Source: Prototheca cutis (taxonomy: Eukaryota; Chlorophyta; Trebouxiophyceae; Chlorellales; Chlorellaceae). Taken from it: 45,455 nucleotides of DNA. This document shows, piece by piece, positions 11,648-23,433 of the stretch (position 1 is its first letter; the number at the start of each line of letters is the position of its first letter). The position numbers and the translations under genes were made by a program. The notes beneath the pieces were generated by a model. It was not told where the DNA came from and did not search any database. It was given only the letters and a program-made list of their open reading frames with translations. The stretch is taken from NCBI GenBank assembly GCA_002897115.2, contig BCIH01000008.1:8200-53654 (forward strand). Direction: 5' to 3'.

Positions 11648-14600
11648 ATGGTGTCTATACCTCGCCTGCCGCTGGCGTTCAGCAAGACGCACATACGAAT
11701 AGGAATCCAGGTATGCCGTGGGATCGTGGCTCCATGATATTTGCTTTCATGACTCTTGCATGCTGTCGCATGGGTTGCCCTGGACAGAGGCTGGCGTGGC
11801 AGCCGATTCGCTCCAATGGCGTCCGTTCCAAGTCAACCCGTCCCTCCCGCTCGGCTAGGTTGGCGTGGCCACGCTGATAGTCATGGCGAGTTGCAGCCCC
11901 GTGCAAGTATGGACGGCGCTGTCCCTGGATCCCGTGGTGGCCACACCGGGCCTGGCACTGCTACTCTACTACATTTCAGCGCTGATCGCCGTTGGCGCCG
12001 CCCTGAGCTTTGTCAGCGTCGTCGGCACCGCGATGAGCGCCGCCATAACAGGCTCGGCCGTGTCGCTCTCCATCTGCTACTCTGCATACGGTGTCAATGG
12101 TGGCAACATGGATAACACGTTCACCAGGGTGAGTGGGCAGCAGGGATGCTGGGTCAGGGAAAGGGTAGGGAGGGATGCCCACCATCGATCCCACCTTCCT
12201 GCTGGCCGCGAACGGGATCGCAGCAAATGATCCACGCATGAACAGGCTTTGCCTCCTTCACCTCATCCCGTTGTATTCTGTTTGAGCGCATCATTTAAGC
12301 TGAGAAAGGAATGGGCCAGGGCATTCTGGCCATCGGGCGCCTGCCTGGACTTAAACCTCTCTCCACTGCACACCTCCCACACGTCTCCCCACGCACGCAT
12401 GACCCACTCCCCCCCATCCCGACCACCGACACACTCTCAGGCGGCGTGGATTGTGTCGTTCACTGGCGCGTTTATCTTTTTTGCCACGATTTTCCGGTTC
12501 CGGTTTCGCAAGTACAACTTGTTTTGGCTGATGTGCATGGTATCGGTGGCGCTGGGTGTGGGCGCCAACACGCGGCACGGCGCCATCCTGTGGAAGTTCC
12601 CCGTCTACTGGATTTACTATGCTTGCATTGCATCAGCGGTGCTGGCACTGACGGGGCTTTTCGTGCTGCCCCACACCGCGGGGCGCGTCATCCGTTTGTC
12701 GCTGGCAGCCGCACTGGAAGCCATGGGCGGCGCCATGATTGTCGCTTTTCGGATCATGTCTGACGAGGTCGATGAGACCACAGGCCTGCTGAAGGCCAGG
12801 TCCGGGGTGAGTAGACTGAGCGTAGGATGCCCACGTAGCTGGGAAAGGAAAGAATAATTGCTGGTGTGTGTGTGTGTGTGTGTTTTTGGGGGGGTGGGGG
12901 GGACATACCAAGGCACGTCGTCAGCAATGCATGTACCCATGCACCCTGACCTTCACAACAGGACACCAAGTCGCGGCTGGGGACGGATGAGGGGCTGTGG
13001 AACGCGGGACTGAAGGAGCTGTACGACCATGCGACGGTGGCCGGGTCCAGTCTGGCCAACGTGTACAAGTGGGAGGCGGCGGGGTATTGGGAGTTTGAGT
13101 TGTACCGCAAGCAGCACTGGTTCCTGCGCGAACCCTTTGAGTCTATGGCCCTGCTCATCCGCTCCGCGCTGTCGGCGTTTATGATGATGGTCTATCCCCT
13201 GCAGACGGGCCGCACCGACTGCCGCCTCATGAGGTATGTTTTTGTGAGTGGGGGGCCCCTGTCCGCACATGTGTGCATGTGGGGGTCTGACGGTTGGTGC
13301 CTGGTTTTATAATACCAGAAACACGCCGCCTCTTGAAACGCGACCCCACTTGAAATGACAACCACCGACACTGCCAACTCCAAATCGACAAAAAACCTCC
13401 ACAGGCGGCACCAGGACATGGTCAAAGCTCTGGGTGCATCGCTGAATGACTGCTGCAAGGCGATGGCGGCGGTGCTTCGCGGCCGGCGCACGCTGCGCGA
13501 GGCTCTGGGGACGCTGGACGTAATGGAGGACGATTTTGCGCGGCTGGTCGCGGCAGCAGGGGACACGCTCGCGGCGGGGGGCAGCCTGTCGGCGCCGCTG
13601 ATTTCGTTCAACCTCATCCTGGCGACGCTGTTCACGATTTGCACGCGCATGCGACGCACATACCTGTGCCTGGGTGCTGCGTTGGGTCGCGACGACCCCG
13701 ACGCACCCGCCGCGCTGCAGGCGCACTTTCGGCCGCGGCCGGGGCGCGTGGACTGGCACTTCCAGAACCTCATGCAGCCCGTGCGCGCGGGGCAGGAAGC
13801 GCTGCCCTCGCCGCTGGGCCTGCTCCGCGATTCGCTCATCTCCGATGGCGGCTCGCTCGAGGGACTGGCGGCCGACGGCCTCGCTGGCTTGACTCCACGG
13901 GCCACTGGCGGTGCCGGTGCTAGCGGCAAGAAGGGCAGTGGCAACGGCGTCGAGCCTACCAAAAAGCCCTCGACCATGACGGCGGCATACCTCAAGCGCC
14001 GGCAGCCCACACTCAAGGTGCTGCCGGCCCGCGAGCGCCAACTCAGCTTCTGGCGCCGGCCGCTCGAGGCCCTGCGCCGCAAGACCGGCATTAACACCAA
14101 CCACCTCGCCCTGGCGTCGCAGGTCAGTGTTGGCTGTGGTGATTCCTTTGTGTATCCACGGTAGACGCACATCGCGCATTCCAGCCTGTCAGCGGCGAAC
14201 CACTCACCGCCACCATCCCGATGTTGTCACGCCACGTCACAGGGCACGGTGGGTTTCGTGGGACTGCTGATCATGACCATCGTCCCAAGTGTGAACGAGA
14301 AGTTTGACATGCGCATGCTGTGGGCGCTCTTCATCGTGGTGACCATCCTGGAGCCCATGACAGGTAGAGGGCTGTGTGCTGCGCATGAGGGTCACACAGT
14401 TGGTTGTTTCTTCATTTGATGAGTGGGAAGCGGAGCACATGTGTTGCAGGCTAACATCATGGGAAGCGGTGTGCATGAGGACTGCGGGGGTACACCAGAC
14501 TCCGAGTCGTCCCGGATGCTTGTGAGTACGGGGCGTGGGGCGTGCCGTGCCCACCCGGTGCACACGCCCTCTCCTCTGCACAGGCGGCGTGATGATCAAG

Positions 14601-16983
14601 GGCTCACAGCGTGTGATGGGAACGCTCATTGGCGTGGCGACAGGTCTGGGATGCATGTACTTTACATACCTCTGCAACGGCCTGACCTACGAGCCCCACC
14701 CGCAAAAGGTCAGGCAATGGCGTTCCGTGTGTGGTGGCGGGCGGTGGGGGCGGCGGGTTGCAATGCCAATTTCGGGGGCCGGCCGGGTGTCCCCTTACAG
14801 CCAGTCAAACCCCTGTTCAACGACTGCATGGCGCATATAACTGTGGCACCTGTCATTCCCGTGTTTGCAGTTCATCATCATGACCCTCTCGCTGTCTGTC
14901 ACCACTGGCATCTACGGCGCCTGTGCCATCCGGTTCCCCGCCTACTTCTGTGCGTGTGGTAGAGAGGGTGTTTTTCTGTTCATGTGCTGTTTGTAGTCGA
15001 GGAGCGAGAGGACCTCACCCGCACCGTATGGCACGTACACAGATGGTTTCATCATTGCGGACATCATCACGGCGTTGGTGGCGCTGCCCGGGTACCACAC
15101 TTCGGAGGTGATGCCGCGCGTGGCGCTGTGGCGACTGGTGACGACGCTGCTGGCTGTGGGCGTGAACGTGACGCTGGCAGCGCTGCTGTTCCCCGTCACA
15201 GCCAGGGACGTCTTCCGGACAAACCTGGTCAGCGCGCTGGAGGGGCTCAGCGGGGTCATGGCCGTGACCTGCGGCGCAATGCTGCCCCACGACGCGCAGC
15301 GCCAGCGCCAGGGGGGGACTCCGGGCAAGACTGTCAACGACAAGGACATGCGTGTGGCCTCGGGGTTTATGAGCCGTACTCAGGGACGACTGGCCCGCGA
15401 CGCGACGGCCCGGCACCTCGGCTCTGTGACGGAGACCAGCGGCACGCCCAGCGTGCAGGCCTCGCCTTCATCGACGGTCGAGGGCGTGCCGGTGAACTGT
15501 TCCCCTGGTGGTGGTGCGCGTGGTGACGGCACAGCTGCTGAGACGCCCGGGCAGGAAGACAGCAGTGGGAGTGCCGTCGGTTTGGGAGGGGACGGGCCCA
15601 CGACTGAACCGCCCCCCACGAGCCCCCCGGTCGGGACCCTTGGGGAGCCTGGCCGCAGCCGGGAGCACGCCCATCTCGCGATCGCAGTCGCGCACGGCTG
15701 CCATCCCCCTAGCCATGTCGTCGGACAGGACGCTGGAATCAAGGAGCCGCGCCACGAGCTCCTTGCCCACCCGAGTTCACTCGGCGCTGACGCCGCGATC
15801 CCCGACCGCACCCGGCGGCGACGGTCCGCCGCAGCTGGCGACGGTGTCGTGGCGCGAGCGCGTGCACCAGCAGCTGCTGCACCCCGTGCAGGCGCAGCGC
15901 CGCCGCGACCGCGAGCGCGGGCTAGTGACGGCCGAGATTGTCGACCAGTCTCGGACGGCCGACCGGGGCCGGTACCTGGCCCTGGGGTCGGGCGGGCTGA
16001 CCTTCAAGGTGTTGGGCAGTCAGTTCCTGGACATTGTGCCCCAGGGCAAAGCCATCGCCGGGCACATCGCAGCCATGTCGGCGCTGAACCAGGCGCTGCA
16101 CTACGAGTACTACGCATTCAGTCGCGTCAAGCGGTTTCCCTTTGAACCCGGGTACCGCGCACAGTGGCTGTGCCGACACCTGCTGAACGTCGCGCAGTCG
16201 TTCATGGCGGCCATGGACAGCCACGAGGCCGTGGGCTCGCCCCTGCTCGTCCCCGTGGCCGCAGAGCTCCAGGACGTCGTCGACCAGCTCCAGGCCTGCC
16301 TGTCTGCCTGCGCCGGCATTGTCCAAGGCACCGTCGACGTCGACCGGTATGAAGGGGCTTTTCCTTGGTTGGTGTGGCTTTGTGGGTGTGGTGGTGGTGG
16401 GGACAAGGCCGGACCACCTGGGGGACCGAACTGTAACTCTGGCATCACGACACGCTGGAAAAAGCCAGCAAGCAACGCAGGGCACACCCCCCAAGCCCTA
16501 AGACCCTAACCCACAACAAAAAACAGGACTGTGGACATGGTGTTGAATCTGGAGTCCTTGGTGCAGCACCTGTTCATCAGCATTTTCTCACGACCGGCGG
16601 CCGACTCGGAGTCGAGCGGTTCGGGCGGCATTTTGGGGGTAACATTCCTGGCGATGCTGTTCAACACAGTGTACCTGGTCCGGCTGCTGTGCGTCGCCGT
16701 GACGCAGGCCTTCTCCCCAGGCAACGAGGAGGATCTGGCGCTGGCAGCGCTACTGCAAGACTCCACGCGCCTGGGCATGGACGAGCGCCTGCTGGTGCTG
16801 TGCAACGACCTCATGGCCATGGCGCTCTACCCCGACCATGACAGCGACACCGACGGCGACGAGGCCGGCGAGGGAGGCGCACCGTTGTCCTGGGAGGAAG
16901 AGCTGGCCCTGGCCAGTCGGGACCTGGGCACCGTGCACCAGGTGCTGGCTGCCGATGCCGACATGCCACGATACGCGTGGTAG
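11648..16983 (+). CDS. Two-module ALMT/FUSC-like membrane protein, array copy 2 (about 1257 aa, one apparent frameshift)
   Basis: Ten exons: 11648-11710, 11859-12128, 12441-12806, 12962-13233, 13405-14122, 14243-14363, 14584-14708, 14871-14949, 15043-16346, 16527-16983. Module 1 (about 22-200) has CSPVQVW, SLDPVV, RFRFRKYN and LFVLPHTAGR. This resembles the ALMT order of helices, an Arg-rich loop, then an FP-x-x-AG helix end. A KWEAAGYWEF segment recalls the ALMT WEP motif. Module 2 (about 564-735) has LWALFIVVTILEP and KGSQRVMGTLIG. The C-terminus carries HYEYYAFSRVKRFPF, VLCNDLMA and an acidic stretch. The exons sum to 3n+1, and the frame changes inside exon 9 (about 15.45-15.75 kb), where two C6 runs lie. 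One extra base there, real or from sequencing, explains it. Transport function is inferred from the fold family; the substrate is unknown. Confidence 0.8.
12863..12883. repeat. (GT)n microsatellite in intron 3 of array copy 2
   Basis: About ten GT units followed by T5 and a G-rich run, all inside the intron between 12806 and 12962. Confidence 0.85.
15450..15750 (+). other. Apparent +1 frameshift in array copy 2
   Basis: Upstream coding (from 15043) runs in one frame. Downstream coding (HYEYYAFSRVKR and the splice to 16527) runs in the next frame. Both frames are open across this low-complexity stretch, so the exact point is not visible. Two runs of six C at 15612-15617 and 15623-15628 are the best candidates. 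No plausible intron of 3n+1 length is evident. Confidence 0.6.
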
Positions 16984-17747
16984 TCCGGGCGTTGACGTGG
17001 AGGAGGGTCTGAGTGTCCTTCTCAATTGCACAGGCTCGCCGATCTGCACGACCCGCGTTCACTCACCACTGTTTTGGTGCTGCCGCCATTCGGAGCATGC
17101 ACGCCAGGGCGTAGGCCTGGGGCGCGCCTCACCCCAGGGGCCTGTCGTCTTTCTCTCTCTTCTGGGCTGCGCGAAAGCCAGGCTGTCAGGCAGCTGATGC
17201 CGCTGTGCTGCGATCGCACAGTTTCCAGTCTTCTGCCTATAGGGTTGTGTGCTTCCTGCCTCACGCCATCCATGCACGACAATACCAAACATAATGGAAT
17301 ACTGAAGAATTCCATACCACATGTTTCATTGCATTCCTTGATGTTCCCCGGGCATGGTCGAATGTGAGCGGTGCTGCAGTCCCATCATTGGCTGTGGAGT
17401 ATCACGAGTTGAAAAAATTGAATGTCAAGAACGAAACCAAGCTGGACCTAGCCCAGCGAGCAGCCCGCAGGAAGATTGTGCGCCGTCCGAATCGCGTCAT
17501 CTTTCGTCATCCCTGTTCCGGCGTGCGAGAATCAGCCAGCCACCCCCACCACCATGACCNCCCNCCCCCCNCCCCACNCNCACACAGACNCGCAAGCAAA
17601 CGGCACGGCATAGCCGCCAATAATTTCTAGTGTCTCATAGAAAGGCTTTGCGAGTCGGCGAAGCGGACACGGCCAGATGGCCTGCGTGGTGGCGGCCCCG
17701 CTCGACAAACCCCTCAATTTCATCGGCCAACGGCTTCCTCTCTAACC
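16984..17747. other. Spacer between array copies 2 and 3
   Basis: About 764 bases with no supported gene. A C-rich stretch carries undetermined bases at 17560, 17564, 17571, 17578, 17580 and 17590, showing poor sequence quality there. It includes the 3' end of copy 2 and the promoter of copy 3. No TGTAA motif was seen. Confidence 0.4.
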
Positions 17748-20700
17748 ATGGCTCCGGCGTGGCTGCCGCGCTTGCGCTTGCGGCGCCCGGCATGGCTCTC
17801 CTACGTCCATGTTCGAATAGGGCTTCAGGTTCGATGGCGCATGGCTGGCTGTGTTTAGACGAAAGGGTGGGTGGTTTTCGGTGCCACGTGGAGGCCCTCG
17901 GCCCAGGCTGGCCTGGGCCTCCTGGCCGGTCAAAATCGCGACGGGGTGATGTGGCCTTGCATTCTCCCATGCCCAGCTTGATGTGGGTGATGCAGTCTAA
18001 CTGCTTGTACATTGAGAGGGCCCACATGAAGCGCGGTTCGTGCGGGAGGCTCACCGGCTGGCTGGCGGGCCCCCATCCCCACCCATGCAGGCGGCGGCTG
18101 GGACGTTTTTGATCATGGTGACGTGCAGCCCTGGGCAGGTGTGGAATGCAGTGTCCCTGGATCCGGTGGTGGCCATGCCCGGCCTGGCCCTGCTGCTGCT
18201 GTACCTCAACCTGTTGCTATCGGTGGGGCAGGGCACGGCGGCCATTCAGGTGGCACTGGAGAACCTGAGCGGATGCTCCCTGGGTGCCGGCCTGGCAATC
18301 GGCCTGACCTATGCTGCCTGGGCCATCAATGGCGACAGCCGTGACAACACCTTCACCAAGGTTGGGGGGGTGGGGGTGCCCAAAAAGAGGGGGGGGGGCA
18401 TTTTTGTGATTGGTTGATTGGCTGCTCAGTGCTGCTGGATTATGCAGTCCTACCCCCAATCCCATTGGTGCAGGCGGTGTGCACGGTGTGCCTGTCGGCG
18501 CCGCTGGTGTACATTGGCACGGTGATGAGGTTCCGGTACCGCAAGTACAACATCTTTTGGATGCTGGGCATCATCTCCTTCGCCCTGACCCTGGCAGCCA
18601 ATTACCACAGCGCAAACCTGATCTGGAAATTCGGCGTGCACTGGATATACTTTGCAAGCCTGGCGTCGGCCACGCTGCTGATTGTCATGTCCCTCGTATT
18701 TCCCCTCTACGCTGGTGAGCACGAGCGGGTGCCGGGATGGGTGGCGTTAGGCGTGATCTGGCCATTTTCACAGAGCGTACACCCATCTCCGACCCCTCTC
18801 ACCCTCTCCCTCCCCATACATGCAAAACCCCTCCAAAAAACAGGCAATACCATTCGGGCGGCGATGGCCCGGGGCCTGCTGAACCTGGGCATCGTGGTGA
18901 AATCAGGCATCACCATCATGACTGGCGATCTCGACGAGCATACTGGCATCCTCAAAGCCTGCACCGGGGTAGGAATTGTTTTGATTCGACAGTTTAACTT
19001 GTCATTCCTGAACCCTGCTGAAAATGCCACCGCCGACATTGATATGGCGCCGAGGGTGACAAGGTGAAACCCACACCGCAAACCGCACTGTACAGGGTTC
19101 GGTGGAGGAGTCTGGGATTGACGATGGGCTGTGGCGGTCGGGCATGGCATTGCTGTATGACAGCGTGTACGTGGCTGACGCGGCCATCGTGGAGGTGTGG
19201 AAGTGGCAGCGTGCCGCGCGGTTTGAGTGGGACGTCTACCGCAAGCAGCACGTGTTTCCCCAGGCCGCATTTGACGTCCTGGTGCTCACGCTGCGGTCTA
19301 CGCTCTCTTCCTTCATGATGACCATCTACCCCCTCCAGACTGGGCGTCTCGACTGCCGACCCACAAGGTTTTTGGCTTACTATCTTCTGTTGGCGGAGCA
19401 GCAGTTGGCTGATTGTTGGTTGGGGTGTGCATGCAATGCTCATTATCCACACTATTTAATGTCACCTAGCAAGAAAGAGTGAAGAAACAAACAAGGAACC
19501 AAGCCCTGCAACGCTCGTGCCACAGGCAGCACCGTGAGGCCTTGCTGGCGGTGGCATCGGCGCTGGAGGCTTGCTGCGCGGCACTGGGTTGCGTCCTCCG
19601 CGGCACACGCACGCTGCGCCAGGATCTGACCCCGTTGCGGGACATGGAGGCTGCTTTTGCCGCTCTCCTGGCCGAGGCCGGGCAGGAACTGGGCACCCAG
19701 CCCGGTGGTGCCGGCGGCGCAGGGGCCAAGTCCGCCGCAGAAGCGTCCACGGGCGGCGTCTCCTTTTCGCTCTTCATGGCCACGCTCTTCACCGTCTGCA
19801 CGCGGGTGAGTGCTTGAGTGAGTGACGGCTGATTTTGGCTCGTCGTTCTCCGAAAAGGAAAGACCCAGATGCAGGGACAATGAGAAGCTTGAAGGGAATC
19901 TCACACTCACTCTCCCACCCTCCTGTGCAACAGGTTCGGCAAATGTACATGGCAATGGTTGATGCAGCGGGTGCTGACGATGTCGATGCCGCTGACGCCA
20001 TGGCGGCTCACCTTGCCATGTCGGCCGGTGCCAGTGACGGTGAAGCAGACACCGGGGCCGGCCGAACCGCCGACCTGCCCTGGCACTTTCGGGACATGCT
20101 GCAGCGTGTCCTGCGTGAGCAGCCAGCCGTCACGCGGCCCACTGTGGATCTCCTCCGCAGTTCGCTGATCAACGAAGCCGACCTGCTCGTGGCCGGCGGG
20201 GGGCCGGGGGCGGGCATTGGCGTCACGACCACGACGGCCACGGCGGCTGCGGCAGTGGCCACGGCCGGTGCAGCAACTGGGCTGTCCATCAACCCCCAAA
20301 TGATGCTGCCCATCACCGAGTACGCGCTGCCCGAGGGCTATGGCAGCTTCCAGGGACATGGTGGTGCCTCATCTGCCAATGGGGCCGTGTCAGGGGAAAC
20401 GCTGGAGGCTGGCAAGGCCAAGCCTCATAACAGCGCTGATGCAAAGTCCTTCCGGGCCCATGGCAAGCTGCCACACGCACAACACCACCACCAGCACTCG
20501 GTGGGCAAGGGCAAAATGTCTTCGTCCCTGGACATGCTCATGGCCAGCCAGGGTCCGCTGGTGGTCAAAGTCCTGCCGCCCAGTCGGGGTGCGCTGGGCC
20601 GTTGGCGCTCCTTTCTTCGCTGGATCCGGCACCGGACTGGCATCGATGCTGGCATGCTCGGCCTTGGAGTCCAGGTGATGCATGAGGGGAAGGGATTATT

Positions 20701-23402
20701 TGTTGGGGGGTGGGTTGGGGGACCAGTTGGAGGGCCTGAGCTGGATGATTGGTGGGGGGTGGGTTGGGGGACCAGTTGGAGGGCCTGAGCTGGATGATTG
20801 GTGGGGGGGGGGTTGGGGGACCAGTTGGAGGGCCTGGGCTGGATGATTGGTGGTGAGGTTCAAGCATTTAATAGGGTTCGTAACTACTCATCAGGCTGCT
20901 TGACATGCCCAACCTCTCAACAGGGCATGCTTGGGGTGGAGATAATCATGGTCATGGTCATTGTGCCTGCCGTGAACAACGCCTTTGAGTCGCGCATGCT
21001 CTGGGCGCTGTTCATCGTCGTCACCATCCTCGAGCCCATGACCGGTATGTTTGATGGATGAGGGTCGGCATGCGAGAAGAGGTCAGGCGTTGGGGTGGTG
21101 TGGAGAGGTGCTGGCACACCCTTCAAATCCCGCCGTCCTCAAACCAACAGGCCAGGTGATGATCAAGGGTTTCCAGCGCTTGCTGGGCACGATGTTGGGT
21201 GTGGCAGCCGGCCTCGGCATCGTCTACTTCACCTACCTCGTCAACGGCCTGGACTATACGCCGGGCGCACGCAAGGTGCTCATTTTTATGCGGGGCGTAT
21301 GGCTTGGGCCCTGCCCGCGCTCATGGGGGAAGTGTTTGGGGACTTGAGGGGTGGGGCGGGTGAGCAATTGCATCGGGAGCACGTTGGACTGGTATCTGCA
21401 ATGGCCTTGCAGACTTTGAGTGTCTCACTCACAAATCGTGCTAGAAATTCCCCCACGCTCACCCGGCAGTACATATTCATAACACTGGGCCTCATGCTGT
21501 GCAATGGCACCTTTGTGGCGCTCGCTGTCCGCTACATCCGCCACCTCTGTGAGTGTAACCTGTTTCTTGGGGGGTGGTTGGTCGGAAGGATCAGGATGGT
21601 GACTGGGGCTGGGTCTGTGTACTCACTCTTGACCCGTAGCGCTGGATGGCTATCCTGTCTTGCGCACTTCGACCTCGTTTTTCATTCACTGTTGAACACA
21701 CAACGGGGCACAGACGCCATCAGGTCGCACTGCTTTCTCTCTCATCACACACGCACACGCAGATTCGTTCCTCATTTCTGCGGTCATCTGTGCGCTGGTG
21801 GCCCTGCCAAACTATCACGGCGACGAGCCCATGCCAGAGGTGGCGCTGTGGCGGCTGGCAGCTACAGCAGTGGGCGTCGTGGTGGAGGTGACGCTGGCGG
21901 CGCTGGTGTTCCCCAACACCGCGCGCGACACCCACGCCCGCATGATGGTCTCGGCGCTGGAAGGTGCCGCCGACATCATGGACGACGCCTGCCACGCACT
22001 GGTGCCACGCAAGCACCGGCCCAAACCCTATCGCCGCAGCAGCACACTGACTGGAGGTGGCGGTTCGTCGCGGCGCTGGAGCGACATGCCGGGAGGCGGA
22101 TCGTCACGGCGATCAAGCGAGGCACCAGCAGGAGGGGGTGTGTCGCTGCGCGTCCGCCGCGGCAGCTCGGGAGGCGGCCGCCGCCGCGACCCGGTCGGGG
22201 CATCTGGAAGGGCAGGAACTTTTCCGTCGCCGCCGGTCATGCACGTGGAGCTGTCAAGAATGACCGAGGAGCCCGAACATGGCGGGAATGGACGCCATGC
22301 GCCCGCATCACTGAAAACTGCCAAAGCACGGCGTGCGGCATTTTATGCCGGGCAGGCAAACCGTGCGGGCCAGAGTCAGCATGCGGGCACGGCACCCGCG
22401 CACCTGGTCTCCATCTACTCCGCCACGTCTGCGACTGACGAAAGTCGCAGCAATGTGGGCGGCATGGGCCGCCGGCGTGAGTGGGGCGGCGTCGCCCGGC
22501 ATGCAGAGCGCCACGAGGGAACGCCATCGGGAGACGAGTTTGATGCTGGTGGTAGCGCTGATGCACAAGCTGTGATTGCAGCAGCGGCAGCCCTTGGAAA
22601 GGGCGATCCTTTCGCGGGCCATGCCCCGGAAGCTGATTCTGGGGTGATTGTCGTCACCGACCCCCAGTCACCACCCAGCCGCTCGACCGCAGAGTCGCCG
22701 CCCGCTCGCGCCGCCGTTCCCGATTCTCCAGATCTACCCTCTGCCCTGCCGGGCGGGCACGATGCGCCGGGTGAGGAGCGTTCCAAAAAGAATGCTGCAA
22801 CGTTGGACGTTCTGGAACGTGGCGCGGCAGCGACTCTGGACAGCGATGTTGTGCCGCTGCCGAAGACCCGGGTCGTTGGCAGCGTTGACACCGGGGCAGC
22901 ACGCGCCCAGCGTGGCACCGTGGGGTTCCCCTGGCGGCATCTGCATGGGCACGGTATTGGGACAATCCCGTGGCGGCGGCGCCTGCGTGGGCGTGCAGTG
23001 ACACCCCAGGCAAATGGAGCAAACTCCCTGCAGGCACGAGTGGCGGAGCAGCCGGGAATCCCCACCACGACTGTGCCCGCCCGGTGGGCAGACACGGCCG
23101 TCCCGGCAGGCGCCCGCACGCCGGAAGCGGCCCAACGAGTATGGACCGCTGTCGCGACAGAAGGTGACGCGTACCTGGGCCCGCCACGCCAGGTGTCGAC
23201 AACATCCATTTACATGACGGTGGCTGGCGCAGGGCGGGTCAAGCTTGTGGGCGCAACGTACATGGATATCCTGCCCAAGCTCCGCGCCGCGGGGATGCAA
23301 GTGGGAGCCATGAATGCGCTGGACGCTGCCCTGCACTACGAATACTATGCCTTTTCCGACATCAAAAGGTCTGTCAGTCCATGAAATTGGTGTGGGACAA
23401 CC

Positions 23403-23433
<31 letters not shown>

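Noticed and set aside
13192..14179. Minus-strand frames of about 290-326 codons opposite array copy 2
   Set aside because: They are antisense to the conserved central exons 4-5; the composition is biased and no motif is visible.
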